Below, piece by piece: positions 6,943 through 14,689 of a stretch of DNA of 53,600 bases (position 1 is its first letter; every line of letters starts with the position of its first letter). The notes beneath the pieces are model-generated. The model did no database searches and was not told where the DNA came from. It worked only from the letters and a program-made list of their open reading frames with translations. The position numbers and the translations under genes are program-made. This DNA comes from a virus. Location: positions 1 to 53,600 of IMG/VR virus record IMGVR_UViG_3300014060_000001. One strand, 5' to 3'.

Positions 6943-7417
6943 GAATATATTCTCCAATTACGTAGACCAAGACTTAACAGCTTTACCTACTATAATTAAA
7001 GAATACAGTTTAAAAGAATTACTTAAACTAAGAGACGAACTTACTTTAAAAAGTAATAATATTTCTAAAAGATTGTCTACAGTTAAAAAATTGACTTTTG
7101 AATATTACCAAAGTCAAATGATTATTGTTAGGGCAATTCATCATAATCTTGCTATAGTAAAAGAAGTTTTAAGTATGGCTAATACTTACATTCAAAGTAC
7201 TATATTCAATAAATCAAATCTTGAAGCCCAACGGCATACCTATATCAGCGTATGCAACTCTTTAAAAAACAACTTTCAGGCTGTATTTAAAAAGGGAGTA
7301 GAGAAAGAGATTGAGGATATAGGAATTAGTATAAAACAATGCATTGACGATTTAGAAGCTTATAATGAAAGCGTTAAAGTAACGGTGCAATTAATCGAAA
7401 TAGAATATGGAAAATAA
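6887..7417 (+). CDS. Hypothetical helical protein, 176 aa
   Basis: This is an unrecognised, almost entirely alpha-helical protein with coiled-coil-like segments (YSLKELLKLRDELTLKSNNI and the C-terminal 60 residues). The annotated ATG overlaps the peptidase gene by 56 nt. A later start would shorten the overlap, but no downstream Met comes before the helical core begins. It overlaps the next gene by 11 nt. It sits between the peptidase and the polymerase, so its role could belong to either module. Confidence 0.6.
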   Translation: MSQIEYHTIKIPTHLTESKNIFSNYVDQDLTALPTIIKEYSLKELLKLRDELTLKSNNISKRLSTVKKLTFEYYQSQMIIVRAIHHNLAIVKEVLSMANTYIQSTIFNKSNLEAQRHTYISVCNSLKNNFQAVFKKGVEKEIEDIGISIKQCIDDLEAYNESVKVTVQLIEIEYGK

Positions 7418-7757
7418 ACTGCTTGATAAAAGAGCAGTAAGTCTAGAAGTTGGGGATGTCGTTAATTTTAATATAATTAGCAGTTCTACACTTCAAACAA
7501 TAAGTACTGAGTACGCTGTAATAGGATACTCCACAAGTACACATAAAGATAGGAGAGTAGTTGTAAAAGGCACTCTCCTATTTTCATCTTTGAATAACTT
7601 AAAACCTTTTGAAATATCTAACATACGTGTATCAGGAACTAGAATACAATTATTAGAGGTAGAAAAAAGGAAGTATAAATGGTATTTTACTATTCAACGA
7701 ATAAAAGATTTACTGAAGATTCCTTTTACAAACCTATTGAAAATATTCAAGAAGTAG
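7407..7757 (+). CDS. Small hypothetical protein, 116 aa
   Basis: Residues 10-90 look like a small beta-barrel (VSLEVGDVVNFNIISS, KDRRVVVKGTLLF), and the C-terminus is basic and amphipathic (YKWYFTIQRIKDLLKIPF). No family is recognised. It overlaps the gene before by 11 nt and the DNA polymerase start by 79 nt. A polymerase accessory role is possible by position only. Confidence 0.55.
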   Translation: MENKLLDKRAVSLEVGDVVNFNIISSSTLQTISTEYAVIGYSTSTHKDRRVVVKGTLLFSSLNNLKPFEISNIRVSGTRIQLLEVEKRKYKWYFTIQRIKDLLKIPFTNLLKIFKK

Positions 7758-8785
7758 TAAAGGATCTAATGAAAGAGGAAGTATTAGCATTAGATACTGA
7801 GACCAATGGTCTTAATCCTTTAGAAAATAAAATTATAATGCTACAGATTGGTACAAAAACTGACCAGTATGTATTTGACACTAGGGGCCTCGATTTAAAA
7901 AAACACTTTCGTTGTCTACTTGAGAGAGAAGACATACAATTTGTAGGTCACAATATTAAGTTTGATTATAACATGCTTAAGCAATATAGTATCATTTTAC
8001 AAAATGTATACGATACAATGCTAGCAGATATGGTTATTTATAATGACGAATACTCGCCCAAATGGGTTATGACTAATAAGAGATTTTCTTTAGGTGGAGT
8101 GTACTATCATCATTTTAATAAAACTGTAGAAAAAGAAACTAGATTAGAATTCACAAATTGGGGAGCTACCCCATTCACTGATGAGCAGATTAAATATGGC
8201 GCATTAGATGTAGTTTACCCACTCAATATAAAAGAAAAACAAGATGTACTTACTGCCGAGTTAAATACTAGTAGATGTAACAGACTTGAATTTGCAACAT
8301 TACTCAGTGTTGGGGATATGGAATATAATGGATTCTATTTAGACCCTAATAAATGGAAAGAAGCTTATCTATTTCATAAAAGAGAATTAGAAGCTTCATT
8401 TCTTAAACTTGATAAAACACTGATTAAAGATTTTCCTACTTATGAACAGAAAGCATATCAGCTGAGTTTATTTGAAGTAGTAGAAAGAAGTAGATTAACT
8501 GATGTTAATTGGAATAGCTCACTACAAGTTAAAACGTTACTTAATAAAGAATACAATATATACCCTGAAGATAAAGACGGTAAAGCCTCTGTAGGAAGAG
8601 ATGCTTTGAACTTATTGTTTGAAAAGCCAGATATTATCTTAGAATTAATTACTTTTAAAGAACATGAGAAAGCAGTTAGTTCATTTGGGGAGAAGTTCCT
8701 TAATAAACACTTATACAAAGATAGCAGATTAAGATCAAATTTTAACCAGATTGTAGGAACTGGTAGGATGTCTTCTAGAAGCCCT
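7679..8785 (+). CDS. polA: Family A DNA polymerase, exon 1 (proofreading part)
   Basis: Exon 1 codes for residues 1-369 of a 677-residue replicative polymerase. It holds the complete 3'-5' exonuclease: ExoI D-x-E in ALDTETNGL, ExoII N-x3-D in VGHNIKFDYNML, and ExoIII Y-x3-D in YGALDVVYP. The start of the polymerase core, GTGRMSSRSP, ends the exon. The open frame runs on into the intron (to 8854), but the conserved family sequence stops at Pro369 (CCT, 8783-8785). The last exon bases AAGCCCT (8779-8785) pair with the intron guide GGGGCTT (8794-8800), ending in the U-G pair typical of group I 5' splice sites. The ATG at 7679 overlaps the previous gene by 79 nt. Confidence 0.92.
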
Positions 8786-9724
8786 AAAAAATTGGGGCTT
8801 TATGTAGTGATACATAAAGAAAATTGGGTGAATTGCTGGAAAGCTGTGTCGTAAGATATGCCAATCAGCAGCCAAGCTAAACTTAGGTTAAAAGAGTTTA
8901 GAAGGTTCAGAGACTAGGAAGTGAGCCTAACAATAAACTTCCCACGAGTGCCCAATATCTGTAACCTTTAACCATTTGTTGTGTATAAGAATTAAAATAC
9001 TTATACATATGCAAACAGGAGATTTTAAATATAAAATAAACTCAAATAAAATAAATATACAAAACCCTATTTATTGTTATTTGATAGGTTTAATTTCCAC
9101 AGATGGTTATATAGACAATAAAAATTCAAGAGTATGTTTAAGAATGAGAAATGAAGATTCTGAAAGAGTATTTAATTTATTAAAAACTTATTTAGAATTT
9201 ACAGGTCCTATTTTTACATATAAAAAAGTAGATAAAGAATTAAGAATTTCTTCCTTAGAATTAATTAAAAACTTAACTGAATTAGGATTAAATACCAATA
9301 AAAATAAAATTCCATTTCTTAACTTTGAACCTTTAACATGTATGAAAATGTATATAAGAGGATTACATGATGGGGATGGAAATGTTAAAAGAGCAAATAA
9401 AAAAGGAAAATGGTCAGGAGGAGAATTTAGATTTACTAATAATAATTTAGAATTTCAAACTAACTTTTTTAATTGGATAAAAAAATCTTTTAAAGGTAAT
9501 ATTAATCTTAGAACAGTTTTAAGAAAATCAGAAGAATTTTATGAAATATCTACAAGTACACATCTTGGAAAAGAATTTGTAAAATGGTTTTATTCAAATT
9601 ATACAGAATATAAACTTAATTGCAAGTACAAAAAATACATGTCTATTATAGATAATGATATAGTCCGAACTATAGAGAAATCTATAGAAGTAAAGGATAA
9701 AGAGCCTTTACGATAACATAATTG
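8786..9724 (+). mobile_element. Group I intron in DNA polymerase gene
   Basis: This is a 939-nt self-splicing intron. P1 forms between exon bases 8779-8785 and guide 8794-8800 with a terminal U-G pair. The P/Q region lies near 8822-8877 (AATTGCTGGAAA, CAGCAGCC). The R element is GTTCAGAGACTA (8905-8916) and the S element GATATAGTCCGAAC (9657-9670), so P7 forms from GACTA and TAGTC. The intron ends with the expected G at 9724. Splicing joins CCT to AAT and restores SPNLQQIP of family A polymerases in frame. It carries a LAGLIDADG endonuclease gene. Confidence 0.93.
9009..9716 (+). CDS. LAGLIDADG homing endonuclease in intron
   Basis: The 235-residue protein has two LAGLIDADG-like helices, LIGLISTDGYI and YIRGLHDGDGNV, so it should work as a monomer that cuts intronless polymerase alleles near the insertion site. 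The acidic catalytic residues are the Asp closing each motif. I chose ATG 9009 (MQTGDFKYK), since the in-frame upstream codons start from TTG. Its C-terminal codons overlap the intron S element at 9657-9670, so coding and ribozyme core share bases. The gene is more AT-rich than the exons, which fits separate acquisition. Confidence 0.92.
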   Translation: MQTGDFKYKINSNKINIQNPIYCYLIGLISTDGYIDNKNSRVCLRMRNEDSERVFNLLKTYLEFTGPIFTYKKVDKELRISSLELIKNLTELGLNTNKNKIPFLNFEPLTCMKMYIRGLHDGDGNVKRANKKGKWSGGEFRFTNNNLEFQTNFFNWIKKSFKGNINLRTVLRKSEEFYEISTSTHLGKEFVKWFYSNYTEYKLNCKYKKYMSIIDNDIVRTIEKSIEVKDKEPLR

Positions 9725-10651
9725 AATTTACAGCAAATTCCAAGTAGTAAGGAGTATAGAAGTGCGTTCATTGCCCCTAAAGGTAAAGTAATTATCACAG
9801 CAGATTATAGCAACCAAGAAGGCCGAGTTATGGCTGACATGTCTAATGACAAGTCTTACATTGATTTTTTCAATGGGGATACAAGTATAACCTTTGGAGA
9901 CGCTCACTCATTTATCGCAGAGAAGATGTTTTCAGCTTCTAAAGGAGAACATGTAGAAGTGCCACCTAAACCTCCAGAAGATAATACACCAGAAGAAAAA
10001 GAAGCTTTAGCATATTTTAATTCCCATCCTAATAAGAAACTTAGGCAGATGGGTAAAATTCTAAACTTCATGATCTCATTTGGAGGAAGTGCATTTACTT
10101 TATCAAAGACATTAAAAATACCTGAAAAAGAAGCCCAAGATTTAATTGATGCTTTTTATAAAGGATTCCCAAGTCTTAAGATAATGTTTACTAAGTTCAA
10201 AAATGAAGCTTTAAAAACAGGTTTTATTAGAATGAACACTGTAGTAAATAGAATAAGAAGACTGCCCGAATGGAAAAGGTACAAAGAACTAAGCAGTAAA
10301 GATTTTTATGATCTTACTAAAGAAGAAAAAAGTCAATTAGGTAAAATAAAAGGAAGAATAGAGCGCAAGTCGATGAACAGCCCAATACAAGGAACGGCTG
10401 GTGACTGTACTAAAACAGCTTTAGTTCTTATACGTAAAAAATTATTAGCAGAAGGTATCAGACCTTTATTAAACGCACCTATAAAACTCGTACAATGTGT
10501 ACATGACGAAATATTACTAGAAGCTGATAAAAGTCACAAAGACTTAGCAGCTAGTATATTACAATCTTCAATGGAAACTGCAGGTACTTACTATGTAAAA
10601 CAAGTAAAGATGACCGCTAATCCTGTAATAGGACAGGTATGGGACCATTAA
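9725..10651 (+). CDS. polA: Family A DNA polymerase, exon 2 (catalytic core)
   Basis: Exon 2 codes for residues 370-677. Motif A is D396-Y-S-x-x-E401-x-R403 (ITADYSNQEGR). Motif B has the O-helix pattern R-x3-K-x3-F-x3-FG (RQMGKILNFMISFGG), with Phe at the position that excludes dideoxynucleotides in E. coli Pol I. Motif C is H629-D630-E631 (QCVHDEILLEA). The open frame could be read from TTG 9722, but a separate start is unlikely: the exon begins in mid-motif (NLQQIP), and only splicing to exon 1 gives the full palm domain. It ends with TAA and is followed by a structured 192-nt gap. Confidence 0.93.
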   Translation, partial: NLQQIPSSKEYRSAFIAPKGKVIITADYSNQEGRVMADMSNDKSYIDFFNGDTSITFGDAHSFIAEKMFSASKGEHVEVPPKPPEDNTPEEKEALAYFNSHPNKKLRQMGKILNFMISFGGSAFTLSKTLKIPEKEAQDLIDAFYKGFPSLKIMFTKFKNEALKTGFIRMNTVVNRIRRLPEWKRYKELSSKDFYDLTKEEKSQLGKIKGRIERKSMNSPIQGTAGDCTKTALVLIRKKLLAEGIRPLLNAPIKLVQCVHDEILLEADKSHKDLAASILQSSMETAGTYYVKQVKMTANPVIGQVWDH

Positions 10652-10689
10652 ATAATATTATTTACAAGAGATGTGCATATAAAAATGTA

Positions 10690-10748
10690 CTACGATAGGC
10701 TGGAATTGCCACTAAATTGAAACTCGGGCCTTATATCGACTTAAGTAG
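10690..10748 (+). other. Structured intergenic RNA segment
   Basis: CTAC-GATA-GGC (10690-10700) pairs with GCC (10728-10730), TATC (10734-10737) and GTAG (10745-10748), interrupted by bulges, with a small inner TGG/CCA hairpin. There is no U tract, so this is not a simple terminator. It lies in the gene-free gap 10652-10843 and may be a processing site or 5' leader of the replication genes downstream. Confidence 0.3.
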
Positions 10749-10843
10749 AATTTAAAATTTGAATAAGATATATGCGTAAATAATGCCTAAATTTTTTCAT
10801 ATAATATCCTAAAAACTATGTGCATTTAAAATTAATTAAGCAT

Positions 10844-11404
10844 ATGGAAATTAGTATGAATATTGAATATTTGCTCAAGAATAAAATCACAGCAAATGAA
10901 TTTTTAATACTTCAGATGCTGTTAGAAAATCAAGAAACCAGACTTGCTGCTTACAAAAAAGTAGTAGGTAATAGTCACTATTTTGCTTGCTTAATTAGTC
11001 TCATTAATATGAACTTTTTAGAAGTAACAGGAAACGGATTAGAAATTACCACAGAATGTATGCGTACATTTAAAGGTAAAGGATTTTTTGAAGAATTCTA
11101 TATTGCCTACCCAGTGTCAGTTGTAAGACCTGATGGTAAAAGAGAATCTTTACGCACAGACCGTACACGGTGTGCAACCAAGTATAATAGACTTGCTAAA
11201 CGTAAAGATGTCCATGAGCATATAATGAAGTGCTTAAATTTTGAAGTAGAAGAACGCACACAGAGCGGATCTCTAATGTATATGAAAAAAATGCCAAATT
11301 GGTTAAGTTCAGAAGCTTGGAAAGAATATGAGGAGAAGATGAAAATCGACTCTATAATAGACAATTTAAAAACTAAGCTAGATGATGGAACCAAACTCTT
11401 ATAG
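10844..11404 (+). CDS. Possible helicase loader or replication initiator
   Basis: The N-terminal 70 residues are helical and resemble a winged helix (NKITANEFLILQMLLENQ). The C-terminal part has the layout of phage replication proteins that end in a DnaD- or loader-like tail: FEEFYIAYPVS, then a basic region that here carries an insertion, YNRLAKRKDVHEHIMKCL, MYMKKMPNWLSSEAWKEY. The W-L-x-x-x-x-W ending is the recognisable part. It overlaps the DnaB-type helicase gene by 23 nt, and that helicase lacks its own N-terminal domain, so a loader or adaptor here is reasonable. I chose ATG 10844; ATG 10856 is an alternative, and the upstream GTG at 10820 is less likely. Confidence 0.55.
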   Translation: MEISMNIEYLLKNKITANEFLILQMLLENQETRLAAYKKVVGNSHYFACLISLINMNFLEVTGNGLEITTECMRTFKGKGFFEEFYIAYPVSVVRPDGKRESLRTDRTRCATKYNRLAKRKDVHEHIMKCLNFEVEERTQSGSLMYMKKMPNWLSSEAWKEYEEKMKIDSIIDNLKTKLDDGTKLL

Positions 11405-12250
11405 TTCACTGCCTTATAGACATATTTCTAAAGCTGCAGATGAGATTGTAAGCTACATTAAAGATAGAAGAGAAGGAAAGAGCAAATCACTTAGTACCCG
11501 ATGGTTAAAGTTTAACAACTCTTGTATGGGAGGCATTGAGCCTAACATAGTAATCACAGTAGCAGGTATTAGTGGTTCAGGCAAGAGCTCTTTCGTTAAT
11601 TCGTTAGAATCTGATTTATTCGATTTAAACCCCGATGTTGATTTCTGTGTATTATCCTTTAACAATGAAATGTCTAGCTCTAAACAAGTGGGGCGTAAAT
11701 TGTCTTCAAAATTAAGCAAAACAACAACCCAACTTTATAGTGGTAATCCAGACTATAAACTTAGCGATAAAGATATAGAGTGTATAGAAAATAGTGCCAA
11801 TGCAATGAAGAAATATGAGATCTATTATGTAGATCAACCTGGCACAGTGGAAGAAATGAGGAAGACTATCGAGTATTTCCAAAATATTAAAGCTAAAGGC
11901 CGTTGGCTTTTAGTAATGATTGACCACACACTACTAATCAAAGGAAGAGCCGGTGAGCAAGAACGAATTATGCTTGCTGATTTAGAACGTATGCTTATGG
12001 CTGCTAAAAAGGCTACTGTTTGTAACACTACCATTATACAGATATCCCAAATGAATAGGGGTATTGAAAATTCCGATAGAATAAACAACCCTTCCTTACA
12101 TTACCCTAATCGAGGCGATCTATTTGGCGCAGATGCAGTTTATCAAGCATCAGATATAGTGTTAGTTATACATAGACCTGAAATACTAGGTATCAGAAGT
12201 TATGGCACCAACGCCTTACCAACTAAAGATTTTGTGTACCTACACCTCAT
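11382..12250 (+). CDS. dnaB: DnaB-type replicative helicase, exon 1
   Basis: Exon 1 codes for 289 residues plus two bases of a split Ile codon. It is a RecA-fold helicase of the DnaB superfamily consisting only of the C-terminal ATPase domain. Walker A is GISGSGKSS (about residues 62-70), FNNEM matches the H1a region, Walker B is LLVMIDH, and the H3-like segment is NTTIIQISQMNRG. The exon ends within YLHLI, just before the conserved K-N-R-x-G motif. The open frame continues to 12407, but those residues are intron-derived. It overlaps the loader-like gene by 23 nt. Confidence 0.9.
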
Positions 12251-12509
12251 AGAAATAAAAATTTGTGACTTTACTAAGCAATTAGTATCGAATAATCCAG
12301 TGAATTCAGAGAAAATCCTACGGGACAACTTTGAGCCAAGCCTACAGAATAACATTAAAGTAAGTAGGAAGGTGCAACGACTAATAGGTGAGGAGTTTAA
12401 CCAATAAACCTGACACGAGCGCTGGACATCCCTAGTGGATGATGACATAGTCTGAACTGTATAGTAATATACAGAAGTGATAATTAAAAAAGTCACGGTA
12501 ACACAATTG
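12251..12509 (+). mobile_element. ORF-less group I intron in helicase gene
   Basis: This is a minimal 259-nt group I intron. P1 forms between TCATAGA (12246-12252, containing the 5' splice site after U12250) and TTTGTGA with a U-G pair at the splice site. The R element is GTGCAACGACTA (12372-12383) and the S element GACATAGTCTGAAC (12444-12457), giving P7 from GACTA and TAGTC. The terminal intron base is G12509. Joining AT to A completes an Ile codon and reads IKNREGEPG, the DnaB C-terminal motif. There is no endonuclease gene, so it cannot move on its own. Confidence 0.9.
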
Positions 12510-12588
12510 AAAAAATCGAGAAGGGGAACCTGGAGTATTACAATTTAAAAACAATCTTAAGTACAACAAGATTGAAAACGTTAATTAG
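12510..12588 (+). CDS. dnaB: DnaB-type helicase, exon 2
   Basis: Exon 2 adds the last base of the split Ile codon and 25 further residues beginning KNREGEPGVLQF, then TAG at 12586-12588. The KNREG segment matches the end of DnaB helicases, where the K-x-R residues act in trans on the neighbouring subunit's ATP. Without this exon the hexamer would lack its arginine-finger region. The mature protein is 315 residues. The exon is too short for ordinary ORF calling and would normally be missed. Confidence 0.88.
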
Positions 12589-12616
12589 CTTCCTACAAGC
12601 TATAATATATAAGCAT

Positions 12617-13168
12617 ATGAAATTTGCTATTAAAATAGGAACAACAACACAAGACAAACAATTGGCTAAAGCAATCAAGAAACTTACAGAACATTTTCCT
12701 ACTCTAATTGTAGAAGGAATAAACCGTAAATTTCGTAAAGATACAGTAACAGATGTAAATCTTATTAACTTGTATCCTAATTTGACTTTGATTGAATTAG
12801 AAGTAAATAAAGCAGACTATTTAACATTTGGAGTATCTAAAGATTATGATATTTCTTTTGAAACTTTAGACTCTTTACCTAAATTGTTTGGAGTTATTCC
12901 AACAGTACCAGTGTACGATATTAAAAAAGATTATAATAAAGTTATCAATCTCTTAGGGGAATTCATTATTGAACTCTACCCTTTTGAAACTGTAGTAAAC
13001 GTATTAAATGGATGGAAAAAACCGCAACCTGCAAAACAAGTAGTTAAATATTCTACGTATGTTGAAGTTAACGGTGTACCAGTTTCTTATTCAGAATATA
13101 ACAGTTCTGTACAAGCTCCAAGTAAAATGACGTCTATTGATGCTTTATTACTTGCCTTGTTTGTATAA
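12617..13168 (+). CDS. Hypothetical protein, 183 aa
   Basis: I do not recognise this protein. It appears to be alpha/beta with several beta strands (NLTLIELEVNKADYLTFGV, VKYSTYVEVNGVPVSYSEY). I chose ATG 12617 (MKFAIKIG), because the upstream in-frame ATG at 12572 lies inside helicase exon 2. It sits between helicase and the RecA-like ATPase, so a replication or recombination accessory role is inferred from position only. It ends in a hydrophobic tail (IDALLLALFV). Confidence 0.65.
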   Translation: MKFAIKIGTTTQDKQLAKAIKKLTEHFPTLIVEGINRKFRKDTVTDVNLINLYPNLTLIELEVNKADYLTFGVSKDYDISFETLDSLPKLFGVIPTVPVYDIKKDYNKVINLLGEFIIELYPFETVVNVLNGWKKPQPAKQVVKYSTYVEVNGVPVSYSEYNSSVQAPSKMTSIDALLLALFV

Positions 13169-13203
13169 TACAAATAAGAATAAATCCTAAAAATTGTAAT
13201 TAA

Positions 13204-13902
13204 ATGGCAACTCCGATACTAGTGATGGGGGAGATTGGAACAGGGAAAAGCGTAAGTATACGTAATCTCGATCCCAAAACTACCTTCATTATAGCATCTG
13301 ATATGAAGCCATTAACTATTCCAAATAGTAAAACAAATTACAAAACAATTCTCAAAGAAAACGGCAAATTAGACATCGCAGCTACTAATTACTATGAGAC
13401 GAAAGATGCTCAAATAGTTAAAGCTTTATTAACTCAGATTTCTAATACAAGACCTGACATTAAGGTAATTATAGTAGATACTATAACAAGTATCATTACT
13501 GACGAAATAATGAAAAGATCACACGAGAAAGGATTCGGTAAATATACCGATGTAGCCTTAGATGCATATGAATTAATCACTATGCTTAGAGGCTTGAGAG
13601 AGGATCTTACCATTGTAGTAATGTCTCACACAGAAGACAACTACGATTCCGAAGGAGTACTTAAAACCTCATTTAAGGTTCCAGCTGGAAAAGCAATAGG
13701 CAATCAATTTAAACCTGAAGCCTATTTCCATATGATTTTATACACGGATGTAAGCATGGTTAGTAATAAACCTGAATACAGCTTTTTAACAGAGAATAAC
13801 GGCAAAAATACCTGCCGATCACCATTAGGATTATTTTCAGAATACAAAATCCCAAATGACTTGTCTTACGTGATTTCAGAATATCAGAAATACGAACAAT
13901 AG
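13204..13902 (+). CDS. RecA-like ATPase (Sak4/AAA_24 type), 232 aa
   Basis: Walker A is G9-EIGTGKS at the extreme N-terminus, and Walker B is VIIVDT near residue 95. A later Ser/His segment (IVVMSHTED) resembles sensor regions of RecA-fold NTPases. The length and layout match the Sak4-like phage ATPases (AAA_24), which promote single-strand annealing with a partner SSB. The next gene, 24 nt downstream, is an SSB, as expected for Sak4 systems. Fold assignment is good; the recombination role is by analogy. Confidence 0.8.
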   Translation: MATPILVMGEIGTGKSVSIRNLDPKTTFIIASDMKPLTIPNSKTNYKTILKENGKLDIAATNYYETKDAQIVKALLTQISNTRPDIKVIIVDTITSIITDEIMKRSHEKGFGKYTDVALDAYELITMLRGLREDLTIVVMSHTEDNYDSEGVLKTSFKVPAGKAIGNQFKPEAYFHMILYTDVSMVSNKPEYSFLTENNGKNTCRSPLGLFSEYKIPNDLSYVISEYQKYEQ

Positions 13903-13926
13903 ACTAACTCATTTTAAACTTGCTAT

Positions 13927-14631
13927 ATGTTATATAATATAAACGAAGAGGTTACTACATCTACCTCTCAAACCTATATCAATCCAGGGATTTCTGAAAA
14001 CATCGAACTTTCGCATAGAGTTGCGACTTCTCCAAACGGTAATGCATTCATTGAGTACACTTATACTAATGAGGCGGGACAAAAAGTAATCCGCACAGAA
14101 TGGGAAGTAAATGAATTGCCTCAGTTTAACGATATGACCCCTGGTCAACAAAATATGGTTAGTAAGCGTGCTGAAGAAAATAAAATCAGCGTCGAAGAAG
14201 CCCGTAAATTGATCACTGAAGGCAGTGTCAAAGCTCAAATGAAACGTATTATCAATGTAGCTAAATTATTTGTTTCCGAAGATAACCTCAAAGGACAATC
14301 ATTTAAAAGCTACCTTGATTTTATTACTTTCGTATCTAACAAAATAGGTACGTCTTGTAAAGATGTGAAACTTCGTGTTAAATTCGTATATGACAGAAAA
14401 GGATTTGTAAATACTCCTGAGTATGTAAGCGGTTCCAATATTTGGATCGAACGTGCGGATAAGGTTGCTAAAGAGGACTCCACTATTGAAGTCTTGGCTA
14501 CTGACAAAATGCAGCGTGATGCTGTTAATGGCAGTAGAGCACCTAGAACAGAAAACCCCTTGGAAGATAATTCTTCAACAACTACCCAACTAGGAAAACC
14601 TGGGACGGGGAAAGATGATCTTCCTTTTTAA
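13927..14631 (+). CDS. ssb: Single-stranded DNA-binding protein, 234 aa
   Basis: This is a phage SSB-type protein. It has a central beta-rich domain (about residues 25-180, with FIEYTYTNEAGQKVIRTEW and VKLRVKFVYDRKGFVNTP), then a Gly/Thr/Ser-rich disordered linker, and ends in the acidic tip DDLPF. That tip closely matches the bacterial SSB tail that recruits polymerase, primase and nucleases. It lies directly downstream of the Sak4-like ATPase and is closed by a strong terminator at 14651. The central domain is divergent, so the C-terminal tip and context carry most of the weight. Confidence 0.8.
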   Translation: MLYNINEEVTTSTSQTYINPGISENIELSHRVATSPNGNAFIEYTYTNEAGQKVIRTEWEVNELPQFNDMTPGQQNMVSKRAEENKISVEEARKLITEGSVKAQMKRIINVAKLFVSEDNLKGQSFKSYLDFITFVSNKIGTSCKDVKLRVKFVYDRKGFVNTPEYVSGSNIWIERADKVAKEDSTIEVLATDKMQRDAVNGSRAPRTENPLEDNSSTTTQLGKPGTGKDDLPF

Positions 14632-14650
14632 TTAACCCAATATATCTCCT

Positions 14651-14685
14651 GGGGCAGTTAGTAATAGCTGCCCCTTTTATTTTTA
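14651..14685 (+). terminator. Intrinsic terminator after ssb
   Basis: GGGGCAG (14651-14657) pairs with CTGCCCC (14668-14674) around a 10-base loop, followed immediately by TTTTATTTTT. This is a textbook rho-independent terminator separating the helicase-Sak4-ssb block from the primase block. Confidence 0.9.
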
Positions 14686-14689
14686 ATAT

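Noticed and set aside
8976-9008. Start of the endonuclease at TTG 8976
   Set aside because: The upstream codons are hydrophobic and lie in structured intron sequence. ATG 9009 gives a normal LAGLIDADG length.
9722-10651. A separate polymerase gene starting at TTG 9722
   Set aside because: The frame starts in the middle of a conserved polymerase segment and lacks the upstream half of the palm, which exon 1 supplies.
11382-12407. Helicase as an uninterrupted 341-residue protein
   Set aside because: Its last 52 residues do not fit DnaB. They coincide with group I R and P elements, and splicing restores the family C-terminus.
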